Source of the DNA: Heligmosomoides polygyrus polygyrus
Taxonomy: Eukaryota; Nematoda; Chromadorea; Rhabditida; Heligmosomidae
Assembly: GCA_947396885.1 (NCBI GenBank)
Contig: OX377205.1
Span: forward strand, 26,275,407-26,339,406
Direction: 5' to 3'
DNA length: 64,000 nucleotides
Position 1 is the stretch's first letter, and each line of letters starts with the position of its first letter. This document shows, piece after piece, positions 1-12,700 of the stretch. A program made the translations under genes and the position numbers. The notes under the pieces are model-generated. The model saw only the letters and a list, made by a program, of their open reading frames with translations, was not told the origin of the DNA and made no database searches.

Positions 1-217
1 TTGTGTGATTGCTTCCTCTCTTTTAAAAGTTTGTGGGCGAATTTGCTGAATTATATGGAGAAAGATGAGGGCGAACCCCATTATGTGAAGAAAATAAGTT
101 TCATGCACGCCTGTATAGAATACGAACGCCGTCCCGAACCTCAGAGTCTAGAATTCATGTTCACATGTGTACTAGGAACTCATTTGTGTAGAGAAGTCTG
201 TAATGACTTGGTTTCAG

Positions 218-271
218 ATACTCGAGGATATGCCGCCCGTGGATGTGACGCCAGCGAAGGAGCTCAGCTGA
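218..271 (+). CDS. possible terminal exon of a gene starting outside the window
   Basis: A 3' splice-site-like sequence (TTGGTTTCAG, 208-217) is followed by 17 open codons and TGA (ILEDMPPVDVTPAKELS). The proline/acidic composition is protein-like. A longer frame also runs from the window edge to 498, so the reading is uncertain. No family is recognised and the upstream exon would have to lie at 1-180 or off the window. Confidence 0.2.
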   Translation: MLEDMPPVDVTPAKELS

Positions 272-941
272 CGATTGTGAGACGTATGCGAAGGCCGTCA
301 TCCGCCGGTCGTCACAGCTGCGAGACTGCATACTACGAAGCGCTGCCGATCTCACGCTTTTCTGTAAAAGGAAGCTTCGCTGCGTATGAAAAGGGTATTC
401 CGTGCCAGCCTGCGATTCCTACGGCGAGGGCGATGACAAGAGGACGCGGCGACGGCGGTCCGTTGCCGCCGTCCCGGGTCCTGTCAGTGGTGATGTGATG
501 TGCTCGATAATCCATAATCCGGTACCTCAGCGCTAGAGATCACTTGTGTCTGTGTGTGTTTATTGCCTTCGATGTTCGTGTCCTTATGTTGTTGCTGCGA
601 TATAGCATAATATGCGGTTCATGCAAGGTCCTCGATGCATATTTTGCCTTCCGCTTGGGTACGTGTTCCTGTCTGTGTCTTGTGTACGCGTTCACTTTTA
701 CGCGGTTGTGATATGTTACTATTGACGCGGTGTTGCTCAATGTGTTGTAGTACAATTTTTCCTCTACATTCTGTTATATTCTATGTGACGGTTCATTCGA
801 CTACTACAGTTAATTCACTTCCCTCTTTGTTGGAGGTTTGACTTGAAGTGGTCGCAGTTTGTATGAATTCATGTATGGCATTACTACTAGATGAATAAAA
901 TACATTAACTGTATTCCCGAAGTTGAAAGTCGACGAAAACG
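272..941. other. no recognisable gene
   Basis: The stretch is GC-rich to ~500, then T-rich low-complexity sequence. I see no homology, structure or convincing exon here. Confidence 0.4.
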
Positions 942-1185
942 ATGGGTGACGCGATTCACGCAAGTGAGAGAAGGTCTCCGGAGTTCCAGGCTTTTTCGAC
1001 GTTCGGAGATCAGAGACCATATGGACGCCCACCAACACGTTGGTCGGACTTTTTCGTGAAAGCTTTGAACGAACGATGCTCTTCGGGAACCTCGTGTGAG
1101 GAGGATCCATTGGTGCACTCTGGCACGCGACGGGGACGACTGGAGACATCTCATCAAAGGGACGAAGGGTGATACTGGTGATTCC
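942..1185 (+). mobile_element. 3'-terminal fragment of a non-LTR retrotransposon (LINE family 2)
   Basis: The + strand encodes pieces of the carboxyl end of the family-2 LINE seen at 42.9-46.2 kb, including [18 protein letters not shown], an ASERRSPEF-type segment and a final HSGTRRGR-like region. In intact relatives this is the last part of the endonuclease/reverse-transcriptase polyprotein. The fragment ends in GGTGATACTGGTGAT near 1169-1183, matching the GGTGATACAGGTGATAC tail of the other copies. It is 5'-truncated and frameshifted, so it is a dead copy. Confidence 0.75.
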
Positions 1186-1382
1186 CAGAATCTTCTCCTC
1201 GAGAAACCTTTGCATTTTCTTTGAAGTGTCAACGCATCTGTGCCGAACGAGGTTGCAAAGATGTAGCGCGGCTCAACAGTTCGTCATGTCGTCGCTTTCA
1301 GAATTCTAAACGTGTTCAATGATCCATATTTGATCAGTATGAATACCCAAGTGATGTAGCTGACGAACCAAGATTAGTACAG

Positions 1383-1430
1383 ATCCTTTATTCCGGCTAA
1401 CGTTTCGGCGTAACCGCCTTCTTCAGAGCC
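1383..1430 (-). ncRNA. hammerhead-like catalytic core, Penelope-like element remnant
   Basis: Read on the minus strand, CTGAAGA (1420-1426) is followed by a GGCG/CGCC stem with a GTTA loop (1407-1418) and then GAAA (1403-1406), continuing as CGTTAGCC. CTGANGA, helix II and GAAA are the hammerhead ribozyme core. Closely similar motifs are known from the terminal repeats of Penelope-like retroelements. One extra A sits between CTGAAGA and the helix, and I cannot find a clear stem III/NUH cleavage site or a matching stem I. It is therefore probably a decayed or half site. Flanking sequence to ~1650 may be more of the same element. Confidence 0.45.
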
Positions 1431-1699
1431 TGGAAGAGTCAAGTAGAGTTTGAAAAACCATCCGTCCAAGAGCCATTTCAGACCACAGCGGTGAATCAGA
1501 GGTTGCTAGGAGAGGGAGACGAAACACGAGGAGGTAACACAAACAGTCCAGTGCAGATGGGCGAACGGTACCCCTTTTAAGGCGACACATGAGGAAATGA
1601 GGTCACCTTCGGTTCACCCTCCTAGCGAGCCTCTGGTAGACTGTCCTCCGGTTCGAGACCGCAAAGGTCATATATTATATATTATATTTGCTATCTGGA

Positions 1700-2790
1700 T
1701 ATCTGACCAAACTCCTCCTCAGTCCTGTCTTTCAGACTTCACCCTATGTTCAAAACAAATAGGAGTCCATGGTTCCATGGAGCGGCGTCGCTACCTTCTT
1801 CTGTGATAGGACAAGTATGTAGATGTTGTCGTATCCGTCTTCTTCGAACATAGGAGTCGATTTCCCTGTGCGGAATACAGAGCGAAGAGAAAACACATTG
1901 AGAATAGGCTGCGAGTCCCACTGGGAATGTCATATGGCATAGAGCGATCAACGTTGTCACCTTACTGTGCAAGGATTGTCGAGAGGAGTTGCACAGATGC
2001 GGCAGTCCTTGGTAATTTAATCCTTGCCTTTTATCAAAGAGGGGAAAGTGGCCAATGAACTGGGCAACGCCCATGGTGGGTTATCGCGTGTGAATGACCT
2101 TTCTGGGAAGGAGAAGAAAGTGCTCTGTTTATGCCACACCCTAGTGAGTTCGCCTTTGCTACTAACAGATTCTCCGATTTCTCTTATCAGAAGCTATGTC
2201 TCCGTGTTGCACGACATCTTGCCATTTTATCAGCAGATTAGTTGCACAGAGGGGAACCCAATGTCGTCAACCGGTCCCATCTGGCGCCGAAATGAACGAA
2301 GTCGCAGGAACGGTTCACGTATGAACATCATCTCTCGAGATGAATGCTTCGTTCCAACCTCCTTCACTTTGGTTATTCAGCAAGCAAGCAAGGGTCGTTC
2401 GGATCCAGTACTAAGCACTTGAAACGTGAAAGGAGCCAACGGATGTTCAAGACATATGTACCTGTTATGGGATCCCACTTGTGCAGGCTTCCGCTGCCTC
2501 TGGCACAAAATTATTTAATAATGCGTTTATTCGTTATTGTTACAACTAAAAGCGAGCTAGCAGAGTGGAGGAACTCAACAAGACTGGGACCGCGAGAGCT
2601 ATCCTTCTAGAATACAAAGAAGACGTCGCGTACTTTCTGTTTTCAACGAAGAAGGCACTGTAGGTGAACTGTTAATGCACTATTTTTTGCACTGTCTGAG
2701 GTCTCGCGGGTGAGAACTCATGAAAAAGTGGCGGCAGCTGGTGCTTGCCGCGAGCTATTTCCTTGGGTTTAGATGCCACACTGTGGAGCC
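1700..2790. other. no recognisable gene
   Basis: Short open frames occur in all registers, but no family, repeat or splice-supported exon could be recognised. Confidence 0.4.
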
Positions 2791-2794
2791 GCGC

Positions 2795-2965
2795 ACATAT
2801 GCGTACAACGTAGAACCTAAGTCTGTTTAGTCTTCAGTTGCTGTCGGAGAAGAAGAATGGAGGTCATTGCAAGTAACTCTCATCTAGCTGCTTACAATGT
2901 ACATTGTTAGCATAGAAGAAAAGGTGCACTGCCTATGGCACATCCTAATGTTAATGTTAATGTTC
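2795..2965 (+). repeat. left end of duplicated segment, copy 1
   Basis: This segment aligns collinearly with 18590-18745 (shared landmarks CCTAAGTCT, the AGAAGAA run, GTAACTC and AAAAGGTGCA). Both copies keep an ATG, 13 further coding nucleotides and a GTAACT splice donor (2857-2872 and 18646-18661), reading MEVIA and MLDIE. That could be a short + strand first exon, but no second exon was found. Confidence 0.5.
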
Positions 2966-3289
2966 ATGTTTATTACGTAGCAAAAGGCAGATAGAAGTAG
3001 GTAAATACTAAGAAACATCAGAAAAATAGCACAATCAAACAAGAACTGGACGTGATCGATCTTCCTGGCTGGAGTCTGTCAAAATTAAGTCAAATTCTCG
3101 ATGCATACCGCTTGAAGGGAGGCGTAGAAACCGACTTTATAAATCTATTGTAAGTGAGTAAGCAAGTACTGTCTCACTGTTTGTATCTATTCGTCCCTGT
3201 GCTCTTATTTTTATGATCGTTTCTGTGTTCGTTTTCTAACGTATTGCCTTATGCAATCGTAATAAAACAATAACAATAACAATAACAGG

Positions 3290-4450
3290 AACAATCTAGG
3301 AAAAACATTCACCAGTTTCACAAGAGGTGTTCGAAGTTGGAACCACAGGCTTGGCCACAGGTCTTCAGACGCTTGATCACAGAATCGACGGTGCGGCATA
3401 CGTAGTCGCTGTCGACTTCCTTTCAGGCCCACTAAAGGGCTACCTTCAAACCATCCATAAAGGTGAAGCAGTATTCCAAGATCTTGCTTTCCAAAAGTTC
3501 CCACCCACTGAAATCCATCGGACTGAGATTCTGGGAGCTATGTGGCAGGCCACAAATCCTTACTGAGATATTCAGGAGAATGGGCGTCCAGAATTGTGAT
3601 TTTAAGCCGTGCGACAAAGCCGAATCTTGTTGCAGGATAATTGGACGACCTGCATCGTGCTGACGCAATGCAGCCAAATATCCATCGGAACATTCTTTTG
3701 GTGGATCTTCGGATTAATTTTCACATCTCCTTCAATGAAAACCAAAGAAGTTCATTGGGACCGTCTCACGATCCCAAACCATGACACTTTCAGGAGAAAG
3801 TTGGTTTAAGGCCAGCCGGCGTTCTGGGGACCTCGTGAATAACCAGACTTACCACCCTTTCAAAATGGCTGTCTGACGGTATGGAGGAGGTTCGATAGTG
3901 AAAATCTGTCTGTCCAGATCACGTCAGAGACGCACCGCACTCAACTACATATGTAGGTCGAGAGCTCTTAGAGTCTGCTGGCCTTGAAAGCATCGGAGGA
4001 ACTGCCCTCGAACGAGCTTGTAACTGTTGAGTTTCCTCTCCTGTGTTGCAATGCCCTGGACACTGGTTCCAGCATCTCGAGGATCTTAGCCACCTTGTTG
4101 CATTGCACAGTGCGTCGTTTCGGTCGATTCCTCTTCCGATCATTCCGCGGATGCGATGGGGGTTTACAGTTCATGGTCATCCACTTTTTGGTCACTCAGG
4201 AAAACTTTCATACCTCTTGAGTGCAGCGATTTCGTTCCTTACAATTAACGGTGAAATTCCAAGCATTCTGGCAACGTCGGCAGATCAACCAGATCCCTCT
4301 TGAGCAACGTCTTGATGGTGGATCGATGAGCGGATGCCTTCGTAACTGGGAGCAGAAACGAAGTTATGGCGCTTTCACGAACCCCTCGAAAAAGTTCCCC
4401 AGTTTTCGGAGATTTTCGAAAACATTTCTCGGCACAGTGCCAAAAAGCCC
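3290..4450 (-). mobile_element. decayed Tc1-like DNA transposon with transposase remnant
   Basis: Minus-strand frames carry the transposase in broken form. A basic DNA-binding part lies around 3970-4450. The catalytic part at 3432-3677 has ILQQDSALSH, then LSPMDFSGWELLESKI, i.e. the second and third acidic residues of a Tc1-type DDD domain 36 residues apart (37 is usual). The core is followed by a frameshifted tail to ~3300. Several frameshifts and stops separate the pieces. The short (AATAAC)n tract at 3266-3289 marks the 3' side. Terminal inverted repeats were not identified. Confidence 0.7.
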
Positions 4451-4635
4451 GAAACAAAACACCCTATACTATTCGGTCACTCTGTTTAACCTCTGGCTGT
4501 TAAATCAACGGGTTAGCTCAGATTTGAGGAACCCTGTATCGTGAACCGAACTGCGCATTATTGCGACTGAACTGATCGAGTGCATACATAATATCAACCC
4601 ACAACAAAGAACAGCACAACGAGATAAATACGTCG

Positions 4636-4641
4636 TTTATT
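4636..4641 (-). promoter_or_regulatory. polyadenylation signal AATAAA of micro-exon gene copy 1
   Basis: Minus-strand AATAAA lies 60 bases after the TAA stop of the terminal exon (4701-4703). In copy 2 of the gene the aligned hexamer is ATGAAA. Confidence 0.5.
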
Positions 4642-4700
4642 GAAAGAGTGCTTGTTTGAAGTAGAGTTCTTTCATACTCAAAGCGAATTTGGTGGAGCCT

Positions 4701-7700
4701 TTAGACCTTTGTCTCGGCACTCTCTGCTTTCATTTGTTGGTACTGCAAAAATTCCATATTAATTATAGAAATAGCGGTTAAAAACAAATTAAAACAGAAG
4801 CAGACATTAGCCTACCGCCAGGAGTTCAGATTGCGTTCGCTGAACCTGAAACAATCACTTCAGGCTTCAATATTGCAGAGTAGTGCTACTACTGTGCTAT
4901 ACATAAAAGGGTAATCTATTGTTCTGCCCAAGAGTACGTACTCGTCTCATTCTCGTTTAGACTAACTGCTGGTTGCGTACGCTGTGCTTCAAATAAGTAG
5001 GTGACTCTTGAGAACTCGCACTATGGTTTGGTTTATGTATACTAAAGGCGAGACGTGCATGCCAGTTATGTCAGTCACCGGATCGCAATACTTACCGAAT
5101 TAGTCCCCATTTTATATGATAGGAATTGAGGAAAAATAAGGTTACCCTAATTGTTAGCATGGTAAAGGCTGAAGGCTAAAGGACTGCGTTATTCAATTTC
5201 TTTCGAGATGTGATCCGCATCCACTTCTACGGAATATCGTGCAAGCAATTTGAATGCGTATTCGGTTTATACCATGACTTGCGGTGATCAGCCGATGGAA
5301 GAGTACCCAAAACCGAACCCTGAGAAACAGATGGCTTGGAAAGCCTTAACGGGATACCCGAACCAAAACCCTGGAATCGGACGCGCTACAGCCGGCGCCT
5401 CCTCTGACGCGCTCCTTACTGTTAACGGGTAGGATACAAAACAGCTCTACGTTATTCGTTCACCATCCTGTCTAATAATAGGCAGTCTTGCTAACCTCAG
5501 CTTTGAAAAGTTCTTGTCCACTGCGCAATGAAAGCAGCGTTCTACATACCTAGACGGACACACCATTCTACACACTATATTAAATGCATGTCGCATCACA
5601 ACAAAATCGGAAAATCCAGCGACGACTACGAAATTCCGGAAAACTTTTTGTCGCAAGTCTACAGTGGTAAAACCCGTATTTCTTCCATAACTGGAAGCTT
5701 CACCCTGACTGCGGATAATTTAGATGTACCTCTTCAGGTATACATAGTGTGAATGCTAACAAGGCGTGTAAGACCTTTTTCATGACAAGGACGTTAGAAG
5801 TCGAAGTTTAGCATGAATCTCTGTCGTTCTATTCCGTTAGCTGACATCAGTACACAACACATGGACACATTCCGAAGTGTCATTCTCCGTTTCCAATATT
5901 TGGCGTTCGGAGGCGATTCGATGCAATCTACTGTGGCGTGCCAAAACTTCCGAACGTTTTCGTCCTCTCTATGGAAGCACCCTGGAGCTCCTCAATGCAT
6001 TATCTAAGTAACATCGTAAGATAAAGTCCTCTACAACTGAGTTGGGCCAATTAGTTTTTTGATTTAGCAGAAAACCACAAGCTAGCTATCTCTTAACTCC
6101 AGGAAACTGCGACAGTTCAATGACGAGCTGTTATAGAAAGAACGCCACCATTCTGAAAAGTTTGGACAGAAATAGGCGCTCTACCCCGTCCCTTTGGAAC
6201 TCTCAGGCAGTACCCGCATTTATAGTGAGCTGGCCCTCAGAGAATTCTTTGATGTGTGCATGGTACACAAGATAGTAACGGGGAGAATTAAGCTTGATCT
6301 TGTAACGTTTAGTTTGTTTCGTCAGCCACGCGTGGCGCGCGGAACAAAATTGTATTTGATCTGGCTCAAACTTCACTAAGGGCCAATTTTTTTCTTAAAT
6401 AGAGCTGGACTCAAACATACCACGAACAACGCTTTTGGTGCAGTAGGAGGAGGTGCCGGCTGTCATGTGCACCCCTGTTTCAGTTTCCCGGTTCGGATTT
6501 ACCGCATAAAACGAACCAAGCCTTCTACCTCTCTGGTGTTGGTGAATTGGTAACAGACCCGTTTGGGTGCAGAAAAAAGTGAGATAACCCTGTCGTGTAC
6601 ATCGGCTATCCACCGCAATACATTGGATAGGCCAAATACGCACTCAAGTGGCCTCTACGACATCCCATGGAACTAAAATGCGTGGCTCATCACAAAAGAA
6701 ATTGATCACCGCCTTGTTTTGGTATTTATCCTTGCGGTGATCTTCTGTGCACCTTATACCTTGTCTCTGTGAATAAGCGGAAACGTTTTCGAATTTCCTC
6801 CTATTTGTAAGCTCCAGCAGTTGCTGTTCGATGTCACCTTTTTACCGCTGTAAGTTTTTTTTGCCATAGCGGATTTCAGCTACTACTTTCCCCTGGAGAA
6901 GGATTTGATCAGCACAACAGTCCCGTTCGGCTGGGTTGATGCTCAGCAACTTCGAAGTAAACATACGATAAAAATTGAAAGATAACTTAAAAGTGTGAGG
7001 GAAGTTGCCTCGAAAACTAGTCAGCATTTGGGCTCACAGTTCTGTGAAGCCCTATGCTGAAAATTTGCGCACATATTTTTTTGCGCGCCCAAAGCCCATC
7101 TATCAATACTCCAAGTCCATCATTTGAAGTTTTTGGACAATTTCTCTGGTGCCTTCAAAGAGAAAGAGAATGCACTCCTTTACAGAAGTTTGAGTGAGCG
7201 CTGATGACACAACATAACGCTTGCGGTGCGAGCCAACAGCAAGCTACGAAATGGTTCAGCACCTTCACCATTACCGTTCGACTTCCGTTTGAAGCCTCCT
7301 TCGCCTTTCCAAGGCTCGAATTGTGCCCCGTCGTCGTCTTCACATCGTAGAGCAGGCTTTAGAAAGCAGTCTCTGCTAATGATTACTAATGATCGACATT
7401 GAGCAATTGATTTGGTTTGACACCGGCAACCCACAAAAGAGGCTAAGCGTTTGCAGGGAATCCTTTCTGGTCTATAATAATAAGTTAGTGCTTTTATGTA
7501 CGTAGTTAGATTCCCTCTTCTAGACAGATATTGTTCTTTCGTGATATGGTTTTAAGTCTCCATGTTTTTTACAGCTCAGTAACGGGTCTGTTTTCGTGTT
7601 TTTTCTAACCATAAGATGTGAAGCAAAATTGACAGAAGCAATGTTTAAAAACCTTCTCTATTGGTTCCGACTGCGTCGTCAAGCTCTGAAAAAGCATTCA

Positions 7701-9283
7701 TCTTGTTAGAGCAAGCATATGCTTAAGGCTGTTTTGTACGTTAGTTCAAAGTTTTGAATGAATTGTACAAAGTTTACAATAATGGCCATTTAGAGTCTCT
7801 TATTACAAGAATACTACGGATCTAATGGGAGGGTAGAGGGGGGGGGGGAAGGAGAGGCATTTAGTGATTTGCGTCTCCAATCCCTTGCTTGAGTTTTTTA
7901 CGAGAGCTTCAGCTAATGTCCCGTGATGAAAGGGCTTTCGGGTAAATTCAGGGGACATGGTTGTTTGGCATGGAATGACATACTAAACTGACACTTAATC
8001 GCCTCACGACTAGGATAGATCCGAATATACCCGGCCAGTTAGTTTGAAGGAGTTCTAAACTCATCCTGGAAACACTAATATTACTATGCTTGAGAACTGA
8101 TTCTAATCGAGCTCTTCTCTTTATTACCTAGGCTGCGAGGCAGCTCGATTAGTTAAGATAACTATATATATATCACACTGATCTTATACAGGGGCTGGAC
8201 GTAATTGAATTCTGATAGCCGTTTAGAAAACCCAGTTTGATGAGAAGCATAGCATTGCATCGTCCCCAATTTTCACTGTAATATCAATTCGTAAAAATGC
8301 GTTAGGATTCCGGGATCAAAAGAGGGAAACACCGAGGCCTCATTCGCTTTGGTTCTGAGCTCTCCTCCGGGGCATATAGCTCACCAGTGTTAAAACCGTA
8401 CCTACCCTGGAGTTGGTTCTCTTGACCTTCCGCTGACGCCGAGGAATGCGCGGAATTAAAGCGGATATGGCCCCTGTATTCCTCTCCCCTTTGTGCCGAA
8501 CTTTGTTTTTCTAAGAAGGATACCCGAAATGTTACAGTAGAAAGAAGTAAAATGCCTACTTCGACAATCTTTGGGCTTCCTTCCACCTGCTGCTTCGCCA
8601 GACTCTGAAAAAAGATGAAGACCAGATTAGATGCCTTGAAAGAGAACGACCTCCTCTAGAATTAATCTTGGCTTGATGCAGATCGGGAGCAAGTAGAACT
8701 GTCCAGATTTCCACCACCCGGCAACCCCTCTATATAGAAGATGGTGCGATTAAAAGAGTCACCAGTGTGGAACACGCATATGTTATCCTTCGGCGACGCT
8801 ATGCGTTAATGACTGCCACAATACCGTTCCTGTCTTTTGGTTTTTGAGTGGAATAGACGCGAAAATGCCATTTTCGCAGTTTTCCAATAACACTCTTCAA
8901 AAAGACATATTCAAAAAAAATTACCATCTCAAGCCAATGTGTGCAATCTATCCAATGATATAAGTACCATGGAGCCTGTGACTTTAGAGAAAAGATTTGG
9001 GGCCTATAGAACCTGGACGCTGTAGGTCACCAGAAGTATATCTTTCTGAGACCACTAGATGTTACATACATTATTGGATAGATCACCATTATTGGATTCG
9101 GATACTAACATTATTTTTCGAAACAATCTATGGGAACCTTGAAAACGACGTTTCTTGCGTTTATTCCGCCCGAAACCCAAAAGACAGAACCAATATTGTA
9201 CTCATTCTCTCTAGTTCATATCTATCAGTTTTTGCAAACTAAGAGAATTTTGAACTCACGATAATGGTGTACTTCTTTTCCCT
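4701..9283 (-). CDS. micro-exon gene, copy 1 (unidentified product)
   Basis: Minus-strand exons recognisable by splice signals and by conservation in copy 2 (20298-25717), in 5' to 3' order: ~9260-9283 (REKKYTII; its acceptor is degraded), 8560-8604 (SLAKQQVEGSPKIVE), 7653-7685 (SLTTQSEPIEK), 4816-4845 (VQRTQSELLA) and the terminal exon 4701-4742 (YQQMKAESAETKV, TAA). Acceptors are CTTTTTTCAG-, CTTTTTCAG-, TTGTTTCAG- and TTTTTGCAG-like. Donors are GTGAGT, GTAGGC, GTTTTT (weak) and GTAGGC. Every internal exon from 8560 on is a multiple of three in phase 0-0, so any may be skipped without frameshift. The product is Gln/Ser/Glu-rich with no recognised domain. Introns hold SINE-like repeats at 5205 and 6425. 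The start exon was not found and probably lies beyond 9.4 kb. Confidence 0.6.
5205..5430 (-). repeat. SINE-like dispersed repeat R300
   Basis: Reverse-orientation copy of a ~300-bp family found nine times here. It shares TTTGAATGCGTATT, TGACTTGCGGTGATCAGCCG and GCGCCTCCTCTGACGCGC-type blocks. It lies in an intron of the micro-exon gene. Confidence 0.7.
5440..6420. other. intronic or intergenic sequence, nothing recognised
   Basis: A 74-codon + strand frame (5528-5752) reads rather protein-like near its end but has no splice or homology support. I see no mobile element. Confidence 0.35.
6425..6690 (+). repeat. SINE-like dispersed repeat R300
   Basis: Forward copy with GGAGGAGGTGCCGGCTGTC, CGGTTCGGATTTACCGC, GGCCAAATACGCACTC and AAAATGCGTGGC blocks. 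It is diverged and lacks the terminal (ATCCTT)n tail. Confidence 0.75.
6700..7640. other. intron region of duplicated gene; possible further exon
   Basis: The part around 7395-7440 aligns with 21805-21870 of copy 2. A minus-strand frame at 7180-7434 contains an acidic-to-basic stretch (CEDDDGAQFEPWKGEGG). It reads like coding sequence but has no clean phase-0 splice boundaries and is poorly conserved in copy 2. Confidence 0.3.
7838..7848 (+). repeat. G11 homopolymer tract
   Basis: Eleven consecutive G. It lies in an intron of the micro-exon gene and belongs to a series of long G/C runs in the window. Confidence 0.9.
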
Positions 9284-9749
9284 TTCTTGGAAGGACACTA
9301 TTTTTGAAGACCACGCATAGACTGCGAATCAGTTTTAGGAGGCTGTTGCGTAAGGTAAACCTGGACTTGGCTCTACGACAAAACATAACAAGCTTATGTT
9401 GATCGCATAGTCTTGATAGGGTTTTCATTTTTCTTCTTAAATTCTCTATTCATCATACTGTGGAGATCGATTAACAATATAATGTTATGTTGTTAGTCGC
9501 TACAATGGGCCACGTACTGTGCACTTACGCTTACACATATACCTTTTGCAGAAAGGCTTCGAGAACGTTCTACGACTTTTGAAACTGCGCCGCGGTTCCA
9601 CATTTGATGGTTCTCTATTAATCTGCTTTTATTAGTATTTTAATTTTACTTTTATTGTTTTAATTTATATATTTATCATACTTAATCACCCCTTACATCA
9701 ATCGACATTTTGCGTAACCTACTGCAATCGACCAATATCTTAAATCTAC

Positions 9750-12700
9750 CTACTTCTTCTTCTTCTTCCTCAGCGTTTGTCCCGCTTCGTCGGTCGCGGG
9801 GTCCGCTCTTCTGGTGTTATGACGCCACCTTTCCCGATCCTGCGCTTGATCAGGGTGGACACCAGCTACTTTCAAGTCTATATGTAACGTATCAGCCCAG
9901 CGCTGCTTCGGGCGCCCTCTAGGCCGCTTTCCTATTACCTCGAAGTTGAGGCCTATCTTGCGGACCTGTCTTCCTTTCCACGGAGAACGTGGCCGTACCA
10001 TCGCAAGCGAGCTTCGCGCATCTTGTCCGCTATCGGCGCGACACCGAATTTCTGCCGAACGACGTCGTTTCGGATGCGGTCCATGCGCGTGACTCCGGCC
10101 GTCCAGCGCAGCATCTTTGTCTCCATGACGCTGAGGCGCGTTTCAACTTCCTTAGTGGCAGGCCAACACTCAGCGCCGTACATCGCTATTGGCCGGATGA
10201 CTGCTCTGTAGATCTTTGACTTCAGGTGCTCTGGTATCGTCATATTGCAGAGCACGCCAGTCAGTGAACGCCACTTGGACCAAGCTGCACCCACGCGTGA
10301 ATTCACTTCGACCATCAGTTTGCCGTCAGACGTGACTGCTGATCCCAATCACTTAAAGACCAAAGTGCGTGAGAGCTCGATGCCGTTAACATTGATGGAG
10401 CTGGACTCAGTAACGTTTGTCGTTATATATTCGGTCTTCTTCACGTTCAGTTTGAGTCCAAACCGCTTTAAGCGATTACACCAAGCATGCACCTCTCGCT
10501 CGAGTTCACCTTTATCTTCGCTAGCGAGCATCACGTCATCGGCATAAAGCAACGTCCAGGGGACGGGCTTCTGAAGAAAAACCCTGGTGTACCCTGACAG
10601 AGATGGAAAACTCCATCGAAGTTCCAGCTGCAGCTTGAACTCGACTCTTTGGACAAGAGTAGAGATTTCGCACCCACTCTATGAGCTCTTCAGGAACTCC
10701 ATGTTGACGCAGGGCATACCATATCACTTCACGCGGTACGCGGTCAAAGGCCTTCTCCAAGTCAAGAAAGGCGATATGCACTGGCTTCTGTTTCTCGCAA
10801 TCTATCAGGAGGCGGGAGGCATGTATGGCAACAACGGCGCCACAGCAGCCACGAAGCCGCACTGATTTCTGGAAAGCTGTATGATGTCCCGAATTCGTCT
10901 ATCGACAGTTCCTCAAAGATCTTCATGCTGTGCGAAAGCAAGCAAATTGGACGGTAATTGGAGCAGTCTGCAGGACTGCCCTTCTTCTTCCAAATCGGAA
11001 TCGTCGTAATTTGGTGCTAGCACTCAGGCACTTTCTTCTCCGCTACAACCTGATTAAAGAACTTCGCCAACCACTCAGCAGGGTACCAGTACTTGGATTT
11101 ACATAAATCAGCCGCCACGTCGTCGGTACCAGTTGCCCTGCCTGGCCTCGTCTTCTTCAAAGCCGCTTCAATCTCCTCCACGGTGATCTTGTGATATGGC
11201 CGTGGGTTGGAGCCGTTGAAGGGATGGCTGGATGAGTTATCGGCTGTAGAGATTTCCTCAAAGTAGTCGCGCCATCGCTTCAATGCCTTCTTGCGGTCCG
11301 TAAGAAGATGGCCGCTCTAATCATTGATGCCAAAGAAATTCTCAATGTGCTCGGTCTGCCGATGACGATTCTTAGCAAGCCGTTACAAATACCGCTCACC
11401 ATCGCGTGACTCGAGGTTCTCGTTGACATCTCCATAATGAGTGGCTTTTGCAACAGCCACGGCCTTCTTTGCAGCTTTCTTCGTTCTTGGTACTTCCGCC
11501 AGTTATCGGCTGTCTTTTCGCCGAGAAACACGTGATATAGCGTCTTCTTCTCTCGAACTTTGGCTTTCACGTCATCTGTCCACAGCCAGGCCTGCTTGTC
11601 GGCCTTCCGTCGCCCAGGCTTCGTAATGCCGAGTTCTGACTGTGCAGCTTGACGAAGCGCATCGGTCGCTATCTTCCAAGTTTCGTCGACAGTGGTGACT
11701 GTCAGTAACCGCACGCGAGAAATCACAGCTGTTTCCTTCTCTCTCATTCGCCACCACTTGATTCTTGCTGCACCGCACCGCTCGACCTGCTTCAGCCTCG
11801 GAGGGGCGATCTTCAAAGTGCAGATCAGCGGTCGGTGCTGTGGGGCGACCGTCTCATACGGCACGATCTTCGCGTCTGTGACAAGACTCCGTCCGGTCGC
11901 GATCTCTCACAAGGACAAAGTCTATTTGAGTCTTGGTACTCCCACTGTAGTATGAGATAAGGAGCGAGTCGCGTTTTCGGAAGACGGTGTTCACTATGAA
12001 GAGGTTATGCGATTCTGCATAATCAAGAATACGCTCACCATCGGCGTTTCGTGTTCCGTATCCGAAACTACCATGACAGCTGTACCCGTCTTTCGCAGCA
12101 CCTAGTGCCCATTAAGGTCACCAGCGACTATGATGACATCTTTCGACGGTACTCTGCTGTCTTCTCATCAACCGGGTTCCAAAACTCATCGTTGGCTTGA
12201 TCGGAGCAGCCAGTCTGTGGAGCTTACGCAGAGAAGAAGTGATAGAGTCGCTCCTTAACGGCGACAACGCCCTTCAGCGTTCGACGCTTACAATCGAGTC
12301 ACGAAATCGTTCGGAGACATGACTCCAACTCCACTGGTGGTCCTGGGACTTCCACATAGAACGGCCTTGAAGCCACGTCCTATGTCCCTTGACTTGCGGC
12401 AGGACCACCTCGTCTCCTGCACCGCACAGAAATCAACTCTTCTACGCTCCAGTGCTTCAACTAACTCGTTGCCACGCGGATCAGCCTACGTTACGGGACT
12501 TTCGGACTAGCTCAGTTGCGCTCCGATGCCTCCTCACACAAGGGGCACTCGCATACTTTCCACACTCGCCGGGCTCTGCGAGTGTGCGTTGGCTCCCGCG
12601 GACGCCGTAGCACTATCTAGAGAAAGTTGAACTGTCGTACATCATGCGATGTGACATGGGTCTTCGTAGGCCGGCCTGTCACAAGGGCCTGTCGCCTGCA

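Noticed and set aside
3266..3289. (AATAAC)n tract as a poly(A) signal cluster
   Set aside because: Simple repeat at the edge of a Tc1-like remnant; no gene ends there.
5250..5432. 60-codon + frame (and similar frames at 17425, 32118, 50374)
   Set aside because: All fall inside copies of the R300 repeat in different frames, so they are repeat artefacts.
8302..8586. 94-codon minus-strand frame as a single-exon gene
   Set aside because: Its first 15 codons are the 45-nt micro-exon; the remainder is read-through into the intron past a GTAGGC donor and is not conserved in copy 2.
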